NCBI RefSeq assembly: GCF_002949735.1
Contig: NZ_CP026681.1
Coordinates: 4,804,001 to 4,868,000, forward strand
Reading direction: 5' to 3'
Source of the DNA: Nostoc sp. 'Peltigera membranacea cyanobiont' N6
GTDB taxonomy: Bacteria > Cyanobacteriota > Cyanobacteriia > Cyanobacteriales > Nostocaceae
Length of the DNA stretch: 64,000 nt
Program-made: the position numbers and the translations under genes
Part shown: positions 43,618 to 52,696 of the stretch, in pieces
Layout of the letters: the number at the start of each line of letters is the position of its first letter
Position numbering within the stretch: the stretch's first letter is position 1
The notes under the pieces: model-generated
What the model was told of the DNA's origin: nothing
Database searches by the model: none
What the model saw: only the letters and a program-made list of their open reading frames with translations

Positions 43618-44274
43618 ATGTTAATGAGCAATAAAGCGGTTAATAGAGGTATGAACAAACAAGCCAGTTCCACCTCCAGGAATTTCATAGTACCAGTTTT
43701 GGCTATAGCTGGATGGTTGACAACAATTTTACCCAATCCAGCGATCGCTGCTTCCTACAGCAATGATTATAGTGTCTGTGCAGGTCGCCTTTTGAGCGTA
43801 GGTGTAACAGCAGAAGGGGCATCACAAGGTTGTGCAGCAGCACTGCGTCCAAGGGATTTGGCTGCTTGTGTGGTTAAAATCAAGAAGGAAACCCAAATTG
43901 CCGCGACAGATGCACTTTATTCTTGTGGCAAGGCCCGGCGACCTGAAGAGTTAGCTACCTGTGTAGTTGGCGTGAGCTTAAGTACTAAGGAAGAAGCTAA
44001 TCCGGCAGTTTTAGATTACTGTGGACGTAGTTTGTTACCCGTGCGTTTTGGGCAGTGTGTGGTTGGCTTGCGTAGTCAAATCGATTTCCCCCCTGCTCAG
44101 GCGTTAGATACTTGTATCAGTGCTAGTGATAGTATTGTTGGCGCTTCATCTTCGTCTGCACCGCCGATTATAATTCCTGCGGGATCGAGTCCAAGTACTG
44201 ACACCATACCATTTCCAACACAACCGACTATTCCAACGCAACCGATTGTTCCAACACAACCCGGCACTAATTAA
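43618..44274 (+). CDS. exported Cys-repeat protein of unknown function
   Basis: The start is uncertain between ATG 43612, 43618 and 43624; GGAG at 43607 favours 43618. A signal peptide (LAIAGWLTTILPNPAIAAS) is followed by four related units of about 35 residues. Each has two Cys, for example CAAALRPRDLAACVVKI, CGKARRPEELATCVVGV and CGRSLLPVRFGQCVVGL. The C-terminal tail is Pro/Thr/Gln-rich with TQPTIPTQPIVPTQP repeats. This suggests a secreted or periplasmic disulphide-rich protein. I recognise no characterised family. Confidence 0.7.
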   Translation: MLMSNKAVNRGMNKQASSTSRNFIVPVLAIAGWLTTILPNPAIAASYSNDYSVCAGRLLSVGVTAEGASQGCAAALRPRDLAACVVKIKKETQIAATDALYSCGKARRPEELATCVVGVSLSTKEEANPAVLDYCGRSLLPVRFGQCVVGLRSQIDFPPAQALDTCISASDSIVGASSSSAPPIIIPAGSSPSTDTIPFPTQPTIPTQPIVPTQPGTN

Positions 44275-44314
44275 ATTCCAGTGCTTTGTAATTAATTGAG
44301 AATATAGGTTAATT

Positions 44315-44346
44315 AATAGGGTGGGCGTTTTGATGGCCACCCTATT
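44315..44346 (+). terminator. hairpin terminator-like repeat
   Basis: AATAGGGTGG (44315-44324) pairs perfectly with CCACCCTATT (44337-44346), 40 bases after the Cys-repeat gene. The following U-run is weak. Confidence 0.6.
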
Positions 44347-44390
44347 AGTCTGTCAAGTTTTAATTTATGGGTAAGCAAGTTCGTAAGGTA

Positions 44391-44638
44391 TAGGAATCAT
44401 ATTTGATTTTTGAAAAAATACAAGTATAGCAGTCGCCAAAGCCGTTAGGATAAGTTGGCGGTAGATGCCTTTAACAAGATACATTGTGAATTTATCGTTG
44501 TCCTAAGCTCCCTGTCCGTTGCTATATATGTAGGGTGTGTTAGGCGTAAGCCGTAACGCACCTGACTCCAAAGCTTTTGGTGGTTACGCTGACGCTAACG
44601 CACCCTACGCATATTTAAAAAATCAAATACTAGTCCTA
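44391..44638. mobile_element. MITE with IS630-type ends
   Basis: This 248-bp non-coding element is flanked by TA. Its ends begin TAGGAATCATATTTGATTT (left) and TAGGACTAGTATTTGATTT (right, read inward). They match the terminal repeats of the complete IS630 at 3306-4467 apart from a few positions. The inside contains an imperfect inverted repeat (GTAGGGTG.../...CACCCTAC, about 44530-44608). It is probably mobilised by a related transposase. Confidence 0.8.
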
Positions 44639-45022
44639 TATAAGGACTTAATCTTCAAAACTAATGACATAGACCACTACTTTTGAAGATTAAGAGAACG
44701 AACCGCAAAGGGCACAAAGAGCGCTAAGTTAAGAGGTAATAAAAGAAATTTAAAATACTAATTCACATATCATATTTAATGCGGTAGACTACTAGGACTT
44801 AAATAAAATATCTATATAAAATCCGCTATAATTGCCTTCTGCTTGCAAAGTATGCAAACTAAAAACTTGCAAGACAAAAGTCACAAGCAGTTTTGTGACT
44901 TTTGTACTACTAATACAGTATTACAATGTAAATAGACCGACAATCCCCCTAGTTTCAAGAAGCAAGGGACAAAAGGGGTGAAAAGCTTATAAAGTGAGCT
45001 TTTTGAGTTGTGCGTAGTGCTA
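44639..45022. other. intergenic region downstream of hetR
   Basis: No gene is seen. A perfect 12-bp inverted repeat (CAAAAGTCACAA at 44875-44886, TTGTGACTTTTG at 44893-44904, six-base loop) lies about 120 bases after the hetR stop and may end the hetR transcript. Confidence 0.5.
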
Positions 45023-45922
45023 CTAGTCTTCTCTTTCACCAAAAGCCGTCTGTAAAACCACTGCAATACCGCCGTCTTGATGATATTTATCTGCCCAAGC
45101 CCGGATAACTTCATCCAATTCTTCCATAGCTTGCTCCATTTTTTCTGGCAGGATATCAAGTTCTTCCAGTAAACGCATGGCATTTCGTCGCCTTTCTGCC
45201 CAATTTTTCATCATGCGGAAATACCGAGCGGTATCTTCTACCATGATGTAAGTGCGTTCTTGATCGTCTGCTGGAGCATAAAAAGGACGGGTAAGTGCGT
45301 AGAAGGGCATTCCCCAAGGAGAATCTATGCGTGTTACCGTGCCTGAGTAGAGTAGACGGCGCTTGATATGCTCGCCCAAAGCTTCACTCAAAGGCATTTG
45401 GTGTTCGGTTGGCAAGTCTTCTTGCGATCGCCTATGCAAAAACTCGATCAAATCTAGAAACTCAAAAGAGCTAACTAGCTGGGCATCTGGTAAGTTACTT
45501 GGCAGTTTCTGCTCAATTTGTCTTTTCTCTTCACTTGTCAGACTCGTACCTGGTACGCGCGATCGCCCTGGTTGCCAAGGATACTTTTCTAGCCAGACGT
45601 AAGGCAATTGAATCAAATATCGAGGTTCTTGAGAACCCAACATTTTTAACAGTTTGCCTTCTGTTAACGCCTGTCTGACTTCTTCTACAATAATTTTTAC
45701 TCGTTTTGGCTCTAGGTGATGCAGATGCCCTGTCATTCGCAGGTTTTGCCCCTGCTCTAGATAGGTCATATAAATTGCACACTTTGCTGCTGTTGCGGCT
45801 GCGTCTAAAAATGCCCCATGCCTGTGCCCACTCGTCCGCATGGCACTAAAAGCCAGATAAAGCATGATCTGATCCATCGCACTGGGGTCAAGACGTTTGA
45901 TCAGATCTATGTCGTTACTCAT
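45023..45922 (-). CDS. hetR: heterocyst differentiation master regulator HetR
   Basis: HetR is the DNA-binding switch for heterocyst formation and is inhibited by PatS/HetN-derived RGSGR peptides. The 299-residue product starts MSNDIDLIKRLDPSAMDQIM. It keeps all residues that I can place from published work on the Anabaena protein: C48, H69, S152, S179, R223, E254 and D270. The length is exactly normal, so it should be functional. No Shine-Dalgarno is obvious before ATG 45922. A very long non-coding region lies upstream, as expected for a gene with several start sites. No patS is seen nearby. Confidence 0.97.
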   Translation of the reverse strand: MSNDIDLIKRLDPSAMDQIMLYLAFSAMRTSGHRHGAFLDAAATAAKCAIYMTYLEQGQNLRMTGHLHHLEPKRVKIIVEEVRQALTEGKLLKMLGSQEPRYLIQLPYVWLEKYPWQPGRSRVPGTSLTSEEKRQIEQKLPSNLPDAQLVSSFEFLDLIEFLHRRSQEDLPTEHQMPLSEALGEHIKRRLLYSGTVTRIDSPWGMPFYALTRPFYAPADDQERTYIMVEDTARYFRMMKNWAERRRNAMRLLEELDILPEKMEQAMEELDEVIRAWADKYHQDGGIAVVLQTAFGERED

Positions 45923-47768
45923 ATTACAGACAATTGAATAGCACGTTTACAAAGTTTTTAATCGAGTGAGAATAGGTAGTATACACCTGGCTGAAAGCGA
46001 TTTTTTCACTTCAGACTATATTAGTATGCGATAACCATAAAGCTGGTAGTAGCCCAAACTACCATTTTGGCATATTTTCTAGTACACAAGTAGATTCAGT
46101 CGTTGTTACTATAACTGTCTCTGCATCTGCCTGGAAAATTACAGATATTATCAAGTCCAGCTTGTTGGTGGCTTACTTCTAAAAAGTCAACTGTGTTGCA
46201 AATAACCTACGAAGCCTTTAACTTTTCTGGGGTTTTTCTCATCTTTCAAGAGCAAGAACGTCAAGCTGTTTACACCTAATTATGGCACTATACCGATTCG
46301 GAGTAAAAACTAGTTTGCGCGGTTCATCTGGGGTATTTGTTACTCAAAAAAGATGGTTTTTATTCAGCTTTGGTGAATTATTTGTAGTACACAGGTGGCT
46401 GGAGATCCTTGGGAGTAATCTCAAAAGAAACCGCTTACCAGGTGTAGCAACATTGAGAGGTTGAGCCAAACGGCTCGTTGGGAACTATCATTTTGTTCAT
46501 AACCTCCTGTGATGTCTCGGCAGTGTCAGCCGTTGGCTTGAGGGAAGATAGTAGACATCAAGTAGAGCAATTAATTCCAATTTCAAAATACCTGTTCTTC
46601 TTTCAAATATCGTCTTTTATCATACCATCATTTTTTGGTTTTGGAATAAAAATATGTATTTTAAAGTTTATAAATAATTGAATTTTAAATATTTTATATT
46701 ATGGCTAAATCAAGGTTTGATGATATTTCTATTTTGACTCTTAAACTAAGTCTTATTTATCTTTTGTGTTGATAATTTTACATAGAAAGCTGCAATTAAT
46801 TCAGACTGAACCGCATAGCTATCATGCTTTTTCGCTTGTATTAATAAACTAGAAATTAGTTAATAGGCATATATATAATAAAACATATTGCATTCCATCT
46901 GATGATTCTTTAGAGTTTTTTTTTCAATAAAATTATATTTTTTTCATGAAAGAATTTTAAATTTTCATGATTTAACTAATTCATTGGCTACTTTAAAGTA
47001 TATTTTTACATTGCTGTTTTATATACTTGAGAGACTAGAATTGCATAGATAGTTTCTTGCTGAAAAAGGATGAGAATTCGCCGCAGGCTACGAAACAAGC
47101 CTCTTTCTCTAAGCATCTGGGCGATACCTACGGTGGGCTACGCCTACGCAGACTAAGTTGACTAGTATACAAAGGCATTAATAAAGATACCATTTCGCCA
47201 ACCTCAAGAACATACAAATGAGGTTTTTTGAATTTCGCGTTAGCCGCAGGGGTTTTCGTAGAATAAAAATACAAGGTGTTTCATAAGCGATCGCTCCATA
47301 TATTCATATACGTTAGAAAATGGGTTACTCTAAACCCTTCTACTACTTTTTTATCTCCTAGTTCCAAAATGTGCTGCAATGGTCTTAACTCCTTGCAAAT
47401 TTCCTTTTTGAGCAAGTACTCGTACTCAATTGCTTGAGTCAGTACTACTCGTACTGGTTATATATACGTGTTTTCCCTATCTGTATCAGGCTAAATCCCC
47501 AAAAATATATTACAAGTCATCAACTATAGGGGTTCTCAATCCTATAGAATACAGGCTTGTAGCATTGGGAAGGAAGATTCAAAGCCTCTCTCCAATTCGG
47601 CTACAGCGTACACACAAGTTTTGCCGCAGTCATATTCTTAGATTGCGTTTCTATTTCGCAGTCATCAGCAACGCCTAGAAGTATGCCTTATATCTTTATT
47701 AATATCTCGGACTGCATTTCTATCCCGCCTCGGAATAAATTCCGAGTTTCATAGATGAAGTCCACTAA

Positions 47769-47971
47769 GAGGATGTTTGAAAAGTCCTTGGTGATGTATC
47801 AAATATTTTTAGATCCCCCTAAATCCCCCTTAAAAAGGGGGACTTTGATTCTTCCCCCTTTTTAAGGGGAGCCAGCGCGGTCTTGGGGGTTTCCCCCATG
47901 AGCGACTGGCGTGGGTTAGGGGGGATCAACAAGTGCCTAAAATCACAGCCAAAGACTTTTCAAACAACCTC
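47769..47971. mobile_element. MITE with TAA target duplication
   Basis: The 203-bp element has imperfect inverted ends (GAGGATGTTTGAAAAGTC left, GAGGTTGTTTGAAAAGTC right read inward). It is flanked on both sides by TAA (47766-47768, 47972-47974). Inside are GC-rich palindromes of the CCCCCTAAATCCCCC/GGGGG type. A three-base TNA duplication is known for some IS5-group elements. No transposase is encoded. Confidence 0.75.
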
Positions 47972-48166
47972 TAAGCTTGGACTTTCGCTATCAGCCCAGA
48001 ACTTCAGTTCTGGGAAGGATGTCGGTTAGTATGACAGTTTCAATCTGACAAAAATGTGTGTATACCGTAGCCGAGTCGGAGAGAGGTTAAAGTGTATTGC
48101 ATCTAAATGAGCGATCGCTATATTTATCTGCACCTATACAACAGCCCTAAATTATCCTTGAAAACT

Positions 48167-48203
48167 AAAGATCCCCGACTTATAAAATAAATCGGGGATC
48201 TTT
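48167..48203. terminator. GATCCCCGA hairpin
   Basis: AAAGATCCCCGA (48167-48178) pairs with TCGGGGATCTTT (48192-48203). A longer relative is at 62848-62880. It lies about 105 bases downstream of the minus-strand transporter gene and could terminate it, but it also looks like a dispersed repeat. Confidence 0.55.
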
Positions 48204-48307
48204 GATGTAGAGAAGTTCCAAGTAGGCATATTAGCGTCAGGATTGATGCTGAGAGTGATAGGAGGTAAACTAGCACCCATTACACCTAAACTGATTGAAC
48301 TTGCCAT

Positions 48308-50650
48308 TTAATTCGTGTTACTGGAGGGTTTGGCCTGATTTCGCATGGTTTCCAGGCTGAAAGCAGCTGCGCCAAAGGTTACTAACAACACTCCCAGAAT
48401 TTGCACAATATCTAAATTTTCTTGAATGATTAACCCAGCGAAAATTACGGTTAAAACTGGGATGCTACCACCGATAATTGCCGATCGCGAAGCACCTAGT
48501 TTACTGATACCAACATTGTTCAGCAAATAGCCCGCAAGAGTCAGCACACCCAAGATAAATGCACTTAAAACCAGTTCTAGCATCTTAGATGAGTCAAAAA
48601 CTATCAAGTTCCAATTGCTTGGTAAAGGTAGCATTAAGCAAATAAAGCTCAACACCAACATGGTAGCGAAGTTAATTAAGGTAAAAGTCACAGGATGCAG
48701 TTTGCTAGCACATACCCGTGTCAGAATTATGTAGGCAGCAAAAGCTACGCCCGAAAGAATGGCGGTGCTGCTTCCCATAGAACTATTACCCATACTGGTG
48801 TTGGGAGAACCTCCTAAAACCAACAATTCGCCACAGCAAATGGCGGCGATCGCAGCGAAGCGGAATGTGGTGGGGCGATCGCGGAACAGAAACCACGACA
48901 ATAGCCCACTAACCATTGGATAGATAAAGAACAGTGCGATCGCCATTCCAGTTGTAACTTGAGCGATCGCAATGTAGATTAGCACCTGAGACAAAAACAA
49001 AAAGCACCCACTCACAACTGACAACAGCAAAATCCGCTTGGTAGCTGTATTAGCAGCTGTGGGATTTCCTCGCACTGAAGCAGCCAAGTTTTCTAAGTCT
49101 TGCCATAGTGTTGGATGCAATATGGGAGACAGCAGTACCATCAGTGGCACTACTACCATAAACCGGAGCGTCAAAATTAACAGAGTATTGCCTAAAGTCG
49201 GCGGTAGCAAGCGTTCTACATCTAATACTCCAAAAATCTGGGAACCTTCATGGAAAATTACTTTGATGGCTATGTTGTAAAGCGACGATATCACTGCCGA
49301 TAAGACAATCAACAATAAACCGATTTGCAACTGCGAAAAGCTGGAAGAATTAGGCGATCGCGATTCTGGGGGTTTTGCTTCCGGCTGCGGCTCTAGCGCA
49401 GTAGAAGGTGGTGATTTGGGTTTGCTCTGCGAAACCCTGCGGATAACAGAAGTCGGTTCAGCAGCATTTCTCCGTCGTAAAGGTTGAGGTTGTATTACTT
49501 CCGGCTGTGGCACAGATCCAATAGGAGGCTCTGATATGGTTTCGCTTTCTGACAAATCCTTATTGAGGACAGAAATGGGTTCAGCAGCGTTTTCCTTTGG
49601 TGGAGGAACAACACCAGTAGCCTCTGATGTTGTTTCTCTTTCCGACAAGTCTTTGCTGGGGACAGAAACCGGGTTCGCGGTGTTTTCCTTAACAATGGGA
49701 GGCTCTGATGTTGTTTCTCTTTCCAACAAGTCTTTGATAGAGACAGAAATCGGGTTCGCGGCATTTTCTCTAACAACGGGAGGTTCTAATGTTGTTTCCC
49801 TTTCCGACAAGTCTTTGATGGGAACAGAAATTGGGTTAGTGGCGTTTTCTCTAACAACGGGAGGCTCTGATGTTGTTTCTCTTTCTAAAAATTGATTAGG
49901 GATCGGGGAAATTGGCTCAGGGGAATTTCTTACCACTTCCCCAAAGGGCTGCGGGGATGTCTCAAAAGAACTGTTTTTTTCTGGCTGAGTAAACTGTAAA
50001 ACAGTAGGTGTACCTGCTGCTGGTTTGCGTGAAGTTTCTTCTATAGTTTTTTCTAGTTCTCCATGCAGGCGGTTAACAAACTCCGCCAAAATCGTTTCCC
50101 CTTGCTGCTGCTGGCTATACATCCGTGACAACTGTTGGGAAAGATTACTTTGATAGTTTTTTAGCTCCTGTTGTAGCGAGTTAAAAGTAACAGTAACGGT
50201 GTCATCCAGGCTGTCAAACATGTGTTCGACTTTTTCATTGATTTCACCTACTACATTTACTACGTTGCTGCTCACTTCAGCGGACTTTAGCGCAGCTTGT
50301 TCGTAAGACTTACCCTCTATGCTTTGGTTAGCTAAAGTTGCCAGAGAGGATTGCAGTTGTGAAGATATATGCTTTGCCAGAACTTCTGCTAGTTGACGGA
50401 TTAAGACTTGTTGCTCAGTGATTTGGCGCACTTGTTGTAAATGCTCTTTTTCCTCTACCAAGCTTTGAATCTCATCAGATAACCGATTTTTTTCTGACTG
50501 AAGCCGCTTTACGTCTTCCTGCAATGCTCTGAGGACATTCTGCTGAAGATTTTCTAAGTCTTCAACTACAGCCCAAAGAGCATTTTCTGCTGCTCTAGAT
50601 AGCTCGCCTCTGACTCTTGGGTTTTCTGGTTGCTTCTCGAATCGCCCCAT
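48308..50650 (-). CDS. coiled-coil protein fused to EamA/DMT-type transporter
   Basis: The 780-residue protein has three parts. Residues 1-210 are coiled coil (VEDLENLQQNVLRALQEDVK). Residues 215-420 are low complexity with four to five repeats of about 27 residues (ERETTSEPPVVRENA). Residues 430-770 are a ten-helix EamA drug/metabolite transporter domain that ends QILGVLLVTFGAAAFSLE. The usual DMT protein is only about 300 residues, so the N-terminal half is extra. The substrate is unknown. It is the gene upstream of the hetR region, on the same strand but 2.4 kb away. ATG 50650. Confidence 0.8.
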   Translation of the reverse strand: MGRFEKQPENPRVRGELSRAAENALWAVVEDLENLQQNVLRALQEDVKRLQSEKNRLSDEIQSLVEEKEHLQQVRQITEQQVLIRQLAEVLAKHISSQLQSSLATLANQSIEGKSYEQAALKSAEVSSNVVNVVGEINEKVEHMFDSLDDTVTVTFNSLQQELKNYQSNLSQQLSRMYSQQQQGETILAEFVNRLHGELEKTIEETSRKPAAGTPTVLQFTQPEKNSSFETSPQPFGEVVRNSPEPISPIPNQFLERETTSEPPVVRENATNPISVPIKDLSERETTLEPPVVRENAANPISVSIKDLLERETTSEPPIVKENTANPVSVPSKDLSERETTSEATGVVPPPKENAAEPISVLNKDLSESETISEPPIGSVPQPEVIQPQPLRRRNAAEPTSVIRRVSQSKPKSPPSTALEPQPEAKPPESRSPNSSSFSQLQIGLLLIVLSAVISSLYNIAIKVIFHEGSQIFGVLDVERLLPPTLGNTLLILTLRFMVVVPLMVLLSPILHPTLWQDLENLAASVRGNPTAANTATKRILLLSVVSGCFLFLSQVLIYIAIAQVTTGMAIALFFIYPMVSGLLSWFLFRDRPTTFRFAAIAAICCGELLVLGGSPNTSMGNSSMGSSTAILSGVAFAAYIILTRVCASKLHPVTFTLINFATMLVLSFICLMLPLPSNWNLIVFDSSKMLELVLSAFILGVLTLAGYLLNNVGISKLGASRSAIIGGSIPVLTVIFAGLIIQENLDIVQILGVLLVTFGAAAFSLETMRNQAKPSSNTN
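49500..49890 (-). repeat. in-frame tandem repeat, about 81-bp units
   Basis: Four to five units encode variants of ERETTSEPPVVRENAANPIS in the linker of the coiled-coil/transporter gene. DNA similarity between units is high, indicating recent expansion. Confidence 0.8.
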
Positions 50651-51320
50651 TAGCTTCTAACCTCTAACACCTTGACGATAAAGCTGCTTCCGGTACGCTT
50701 TATTGGCGCTCATCCTAATTTCCTGTATTTTGTCAGATAAATTAAAAATTTTAACAGCACTTCCGCATTTCAACGTAATTCTGTCATACTGAACACAACT
50801 TGGCAAAGCATCAAATTGCCCTACTGCTTAATACGCTGTGTTTTTTTCAGCATTGAGATAAGTATTTAGCCATTCGATTTTGGACTTTCCTGCGGAACGC
50901 TACGCAAACAACTTCCCTCAATCGAACGACTTTGGATTGTCGGTATGGCTGTAAGTAGCTTGAAATTACACCTTTTTGGTTTTCGATCGGTTTAGTTTAC
51001 ATTAATTATTTGCCAATGAGATTTTTACTTTATAAATCTCACTTCAAATAAATACTTATTGTTTTTTTACCATGCAGATGCGTGGCTTAGGCGGAAAGTT
51101 GTAAATTTCTGTGGAATGTAACTTGTGTGACAGTTTATATCTCTAAATGGAGATTAAAGTATCTTTCTGTGGAAATTCAAAGTTACGCTATCCCCTGCAC
51201 AACATTCTAATAGAATTAGCAGCAGTTCTGCAAAAACACGCTTTTTTGGCGTTGTTGCAGTCTAGGTTGTACTTTGAGTAGATTTAGCAGGCAAAAAACT
51301 TAGAAAAATATTAATAATTC
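50651..51320. other. intergenic region, no gene seen
   Basis: About 670 bases lie between the coiled-coil/transporter gene and the phosphate permease. A Nostoc short repeat (CTGCGGAACGCTACGC) lies near 50890. No coding frame or clear terminator was found. Confidence 0.45.
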
Positions 51321-52613
51321 TTAGCGGAATAAAATTTGGGCGATGCTAAAGATGGCAGCGCTAAGTAAAGCACTCACAGGGATTGTAATTAGCCATGCGG
51401 CGGCAATGCCTTTTAGTGTTTGAAACTTTATCGACTTGATATTTTGCACTAGTCCAATACCAACTACACCGCCGACAAGAGCATGGGAAGTGGAGACTGG
51501 TAAACCTAGCCGGGAGGCGATGAGGATGGTGGTAGCGGTAGCAAGTTCTGCACAAAATCCACTACTAGGTTCCAAGGCAATAATGTTTTCGCCAATAGTA
51601 GCGATGACTTTTTTACCCCAGACAGCTAAACCACCAACAATACCAGCACCACCAAGGATTAAAATCCAAAGGGGGATAGTTATACCATCTATAGGTACGC
51701 TACCAGTGCGATTGATGTGAACGATCGCAGCTAAAGGAGCGATCGCATTTCCCACATCATTAGAACCATGAGCAAAAGCTACAAAGCAAGCACTCAGCAG
51801 TTGGAATCGGGCGAATAATCTTTCTACGGGATTGAGGAGTGGGGACTGGAGACTGGGGATTGGGGATTGGGTAGGCTTTTTTGTTTTTCCCAAATCTTCT
51901 AATTGTCGCCAACTAATGATTGTGAGTCCAACTGCTGCTACTGCACCCATTAACAGTGGGATGTCGTAAGCAGGGATCGTAAAACCAACTTGCTCAATCA
52001 CAAAATTGGTTAGCGGTTCAGTTAGCGATGGTAATACAATTACGCCGAATACACCTAGCAGCGCAGTACTCAACCAGGGAATCCATTCTTGTAACTGCAC
52101 TACTTGATTGGGTTGATCCAAAATCCAGTGCTTGATTAGACTATAAAATAAAGCAGCGATCGCACCACTAATTAACGGCGTTAAAACCCAGCCAATGCTA
52201 ATTAAGCCAATTGACGGCCAATCAATTGCACCTACTCCCAAAGCTACCCAACTAAATCCAGCGATCGCACCAACAACGGCATGAGAAGATGAGACTGGTA
52301 AACCTCGTGATGTGGCAATTTGCAACCACACACCAGAAGAAATTAGTACCGTTACCATCCCAATAACGAATATTTGGGGTGTCGCTGCGAATAAAGCGGG
52401 ATTGGCAATTTTCGTGGCGAGAGTTTCCGTAACCTCATGCCCAAACAATACAGCACCCGTAAACTCTAATACCCCAGCAATAATTAATGCCTGTTTTAAG
52501 GTTACAGCTTTGGAACCGACGGAGGTTCCCATCGCGTTAGCAACATCGTTTGCTCCCAGATTCCAAGCGACGTAGAAAGCTAGTAGAGCGACCAAAAGTA
52601 GGGTAATCAGCAT
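51321..52613 (-). CDS. PiT-family inorganic phosphate transporter
   Basis: PiT permeases carry metal-phosphate with protons. The duplicated signatures are NLGANDVANAMGTSVGSKAV in the first half and FAHGSNDVGNAIAPLAAI in the second. About ten membrane helices surround a cytoplasmic loop. I chose ATG 52613 (MLITLLLVALLAFYVAWNLG); the frame is open to a TTG at 52646. The loop contains QSPIPSLQSPL, encoded by an intergenic-type GGGGATTGGG tandem repeat (51841-51873). Phosphate uptake fits with the alkaline phosphatase elsewhere in the window. Confidence 0.9.
   Translation of the reverse strand: MLITLLLVALLAFYVAWNLGANDVANAMGTSVGSKAVTLKQALIIAGVLEFTGAVLFGHEVTETLATKIANPALFAATPQIFVIGMVTVLISSGVWLQIATSRGLPVSSSHAVVGAIAGFSWVALGVGAIDWPSIGLISIGWVLTPLISGAIAALFYSLIKHWILDQPNQVVQLQEWIPWLSTALLGVFGVIVLPSLTEPLTNFVIEQVGFTIPAYDIPLLMGAVAAVGLTIISWRQLEDLGKTKKPTQSPIPSLQSPLLNPVERLFARFQLLSACFVAFAHGSNDVGNAIAPLAAIVHINRTGSVPIDGITIPLWILILGGAGIVGGLAVWGKKVIATIGENIIALEPSSGFCAELATATTILIASRLGLPVSTSHALVGGVVGIGLVQNIKSIKFQTLKGIAAAWLITIPVSALLSAAIFSIAQILFR
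51841..51873. repeat. heptamer repeat inside the phosphate permease gene
   Basis: GGGGACTGGAGACTGGGG and following GGGATTG units lie in frame in the loop between the two permease halves. The same unit type is intergenic elsewhere in the window. Confidence 0.8.
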
Positions 52614-52696
52614 TTTGTTTGCACTAATGGGAAGATAAGGAAACAAGACACAGGACGTGGGGAATAATTTCCATGCATCCCCATGTCTAAGTTATT

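Larger units (their letters stand above)
45923..48307. other. 2.4-kb region upstream of hetR without clear genes
   Basis: The first 700 bases probably hold the hetR promoters and leader. The rest is AT-rich with scattered repeats: a GAGCC/GGCTC hairpin near 46463, a Nostoc short repeat (GGTGGGCTACGCCTACG) near 47130, a MITE at 47769-47971 and a GATCCCCGA hairpin at 48167-48203. Short frames at 46282, 46478 and 47430 lack ribosome-binding sites and family resemblance. Confidence 0.5.

Noticed and set aside
46282..46464. 60-codon frame upstream of hetR containing RGSSG, close to the PatS/HetN peptide RGSGR
   Set aside because: The motif is not RGSGR, there is no ribosome-binding site before the ATG, and the rest looks non-coding. 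Probably chance in the hetR control region.
47430..47678. 82-codon frame in the hetR upstream region
   Set aside because: It lacks a ribosome-binding site and the composition is not protein-like; no family is recognised.
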